64,000 nucleotides of DNA from Flavobacterium gyeonganense (GTDB taxonomy: Bacteria; Bacteroidota; Bacteroidia; Flavobacteriales; Flavobacteriaceae), in the NCBI RefSeq assembly GCF_029625295.1, contig NZ_CP121112.1, positions 2,852,001 through 2,916,000 on the forward strand, in the 5' to 3' direction. Positions 62,620 to 64,000 of this stretch are shown here, one piece after another. The position numbers and the translations under genes are program-made. The notes under the pieces were generated by a model, which was not told where the DNA came from, did no database searches, and was given only the letters and a program-made list of their open reading frames with translations. Every line of letters begins with the position of its first letter. Position 1 is the first letter of the stretch.

Positions 62620-64000
62620 ATGAAAAAAGGCAATCAGGAAGTAGCGGAAAAAATTACTTTCAAAAATCTACGACGTTTGTATTTTTTTGCACTCTGGACT
62701 ATTGCTATAACCATTATTTTAAGCCAGCTTTTAATTCAGTACAACTTAAAACAGCAGCTCAGCGATTCTAAAATTATCAATATTTCAGGAAAGCAAAGAA
62801 TGCTGAGTCAAAGAATTACCAAAGAAGTTTTAATTTTAAATTTTGTTTCGGATACCTCTCCAAAGAAAGAAATTGCACATGTTCGAAATGTTTTAGCACT
62901 TTGGAAAACCAATCAGAGTGCATTAGAAAATGGCAGTGACAGCCTTGCTTTTCCGAAAGAAAAAAGTGAAGCCCTGTCTAAGTTATACGCCGAAATAAAA
63001 CCGAGCTTCAATACTATAGTGGAATCGGTGAATCTGTTTCTTTTAAATCTGGAACAAAAAAAGAACAGCTACGACAATCAAAAACTGGTACAGGAAATTC
63101 TAAAAAACGAAGGAATCTTTCTTTCGAAAATGAATGAAATTGTAACCCAATACGATAAAGAAGCACATGAAAAAGTAACAGAACAGCGCAAAACGGAATA
63201 TTGGATTTTCGGGTTTACATTGCTAGTCCTGATTCTGGAATTCTTTTTTATCTTTAAGCCTACCAATAAAAAAATTGAAAAACTTATAGCTAAACTTTTA
63301 TCTTCTGAAAAGAAGGCCTTAAAGCTTGCTTATGACACCGAAATCATCAGTGAAATAAAAGAAAATTCGGTAAAAGAGCTGAAATCGCTGAATTATGCGA
63401 TGGAAAACACCCTTCTTTATTGCCGTATTGCACCCGACGGCTCTATCATTCACGTAGGTGAAAAATTTGCCAAACTTTTAAATTATACCAAATTTTCTTC
63501 GAATAAAACTTTTTCACAGATTTTAACGACTGATGAAAAAGAACAGCGTAATATCGACCGTATTATTTTTGAAAAACAAAGAAGTGGCTGGCAGGGCGAA
63601 ATCAAAATTCACAGCAGGGAAGATCAGACGATCTGGCTTGATTTATCCATGGTTCCGGTAATGATTAAAAAGGATGAGCTGGAACTTTTGATTGTGTGTT
63701 TCAATATTACCGAACGTAAAAAAGCACAACGCGAAGTAGAGCGTCTGAATATTGAAAACAGTACCGAAAAAATCAATCAGCAAAAGATTATTTCGAGTAA
63801 AATTGTAGAAAATCAGGAAAACGAACAAAATCGTATTGCGAAAGAAATTCATGACGGAATAGGGCAGATGCTGACCGGATTGAAATTTAGCCTGGAGAGT
63901 ATTAATCTTGATGACAAAGAAAAATCGGCACAGAAAATAGAATACCTGAAAAAATTATCACTTGATATTATCAAAGGTGTCCGTACTGCAACTTTTAATT
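62620..64000 (+). CDS. NarX-like sensor histidine kinase, truncated by the window end
   Basis: The open frame begins MKKGNQEVAEKITFKNL at 62620 and runs off the window (460 codons). A first transmembrane helix (FFALWTIAITIILSQLLI) is followed by a PilJ/NarX-type sensor (about 45-185: IINISGKQRMLSQRITKEVL is typical), a second helix (WIFGFTLLVLILEFFFIF), a PAS domain (about 260-370) and the HisKA_3 motif RIAKEIHDGIGQMLTGLKF with the phosphoacceptor His. The ATPase domain lies beyond the end. NarX-type PilJ sensors bind nitrate or nitrite; with nirBD upstream, control of nitrogen assimilation is likely. The response regulator may follow. Confidence 0.9.
   Translation, partial: MKKGNQEVAEKITFKNLRRLYFFALWTIAITIILSQLLIQYNLKQQLSDSKIINISGKQRMLSQRITKEVLILNFVSDTSPKKEIAHVRNVLALWKTNQSALENGSDSLAFPKEKSEALSKLYAEIKPSFNTIVESVNLFLLNLEQKKNSYDNQKLVQEILKNEGIFLSKMNEIVTQYDKEAHEKVTEQRKTEYWIFGFTLLVLILEFFFIFKPTNKKIEKLIAKLLSSEKKALKLAYDTEIISEIKENSVKELKSLNYAMENTLLYCRIAPDGSIIHVGEKFAKLLNYTKFSSNKTFSQILTTDEKEQRNIDRIIFEKQRSGWQGEIKIHSREDQTIWLDLSMVPVMIKKDELELLIVCFNITERKKAQREVERLNIENSTEKINQQKIISSKIVENQENEQNRIAKEIHDGIGQMLTGLKFSLESINLDDKEKSAQKIEYLKKLSLDIIKGVRTATFN

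Overview
The window looks like a chromosomal segment of a Flavobacterium or a close relative in the Flavobacteriaceae (Bacteroidota). Reasons: AT-rich DNA, promoters with the Bacteroidota -7 motif TAnnTTTG, no obvious Shine-Dalgarno dependence, type IX secretion genes (PorP/SprF family, PorG/DUF6089, a type B sorting domain), paired TonB receptor/DUF4249 lipoprotein, DUF4270 and AsmA proteins, and a FolK-deoxynucleoside kinase fusion. No prophage, insertion sequence or CRISPR array was seen. Most of it is core chromosome.

Layout. 1-2757: Nfu-type Fe-S scaffold, a PorP/SprF protein and a gamma carbonic anhydrase. 2847-6975 (minus): an operon of outer membrane barrel (DUF6268), Kelch lipoprotein, DUF4907 protein, LytS-type kinase and LytTR regulator; this is the best candidate for an undescribed envelope-sensing system. 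7208-9763: DUF4270 lipoprotein and a FadL-like barrel. 9768-18230 (minus): murI, then the envelope-biogenesis cluster CBS protein, nadK, porG, uppS, bamA and two ompH (skp) genes, with pdxJ divergent. 19141-23654: TonB receptor plus DUF4249, and an orphan lipoprotein. 23842-28883: hydrolase, small membrane protein, trigger factor, clpP and clpX. 29125-33350: a GlxA-type regulator divergent from a run of small VOC, SRPBCC and DUF1801 genes. 33498-46707: serB, an Mrr-type endonuclease, GH3 protein, DUF2797, glycosyltransferase 9, AsmA, hydrolase, sppA and the folK-dNK fusion. 46744-53637: a large LRR/C-type lectin adhesin, TrmH methyltransferase, DUF1573 and mutS. 53782-54023: tRNA-Gly and tRNA-Leu. 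54146-58527: small genes, waaA, a sugar aminotransferase and a META lipoprotein. 58790-64000: nitrite assimilation (nirB, nirD, DUF4202) and a NarX-like kinase cut by the window end.

A striking general feature is that eight genes carry nine single-base indels, mostly in homopolymers, and each can be joined to a full-length protein by adding or removing one base. They include clpP, folK, ompH and porG, so sequencing or assembly error is the simplest explanation. These genes are annotated at full restored extent and flagged. Three degenerate copies of a palindromic intergenic repeat (26576, 29017, 34878) and other inverted repeats occupy the larger gene-free gaps.
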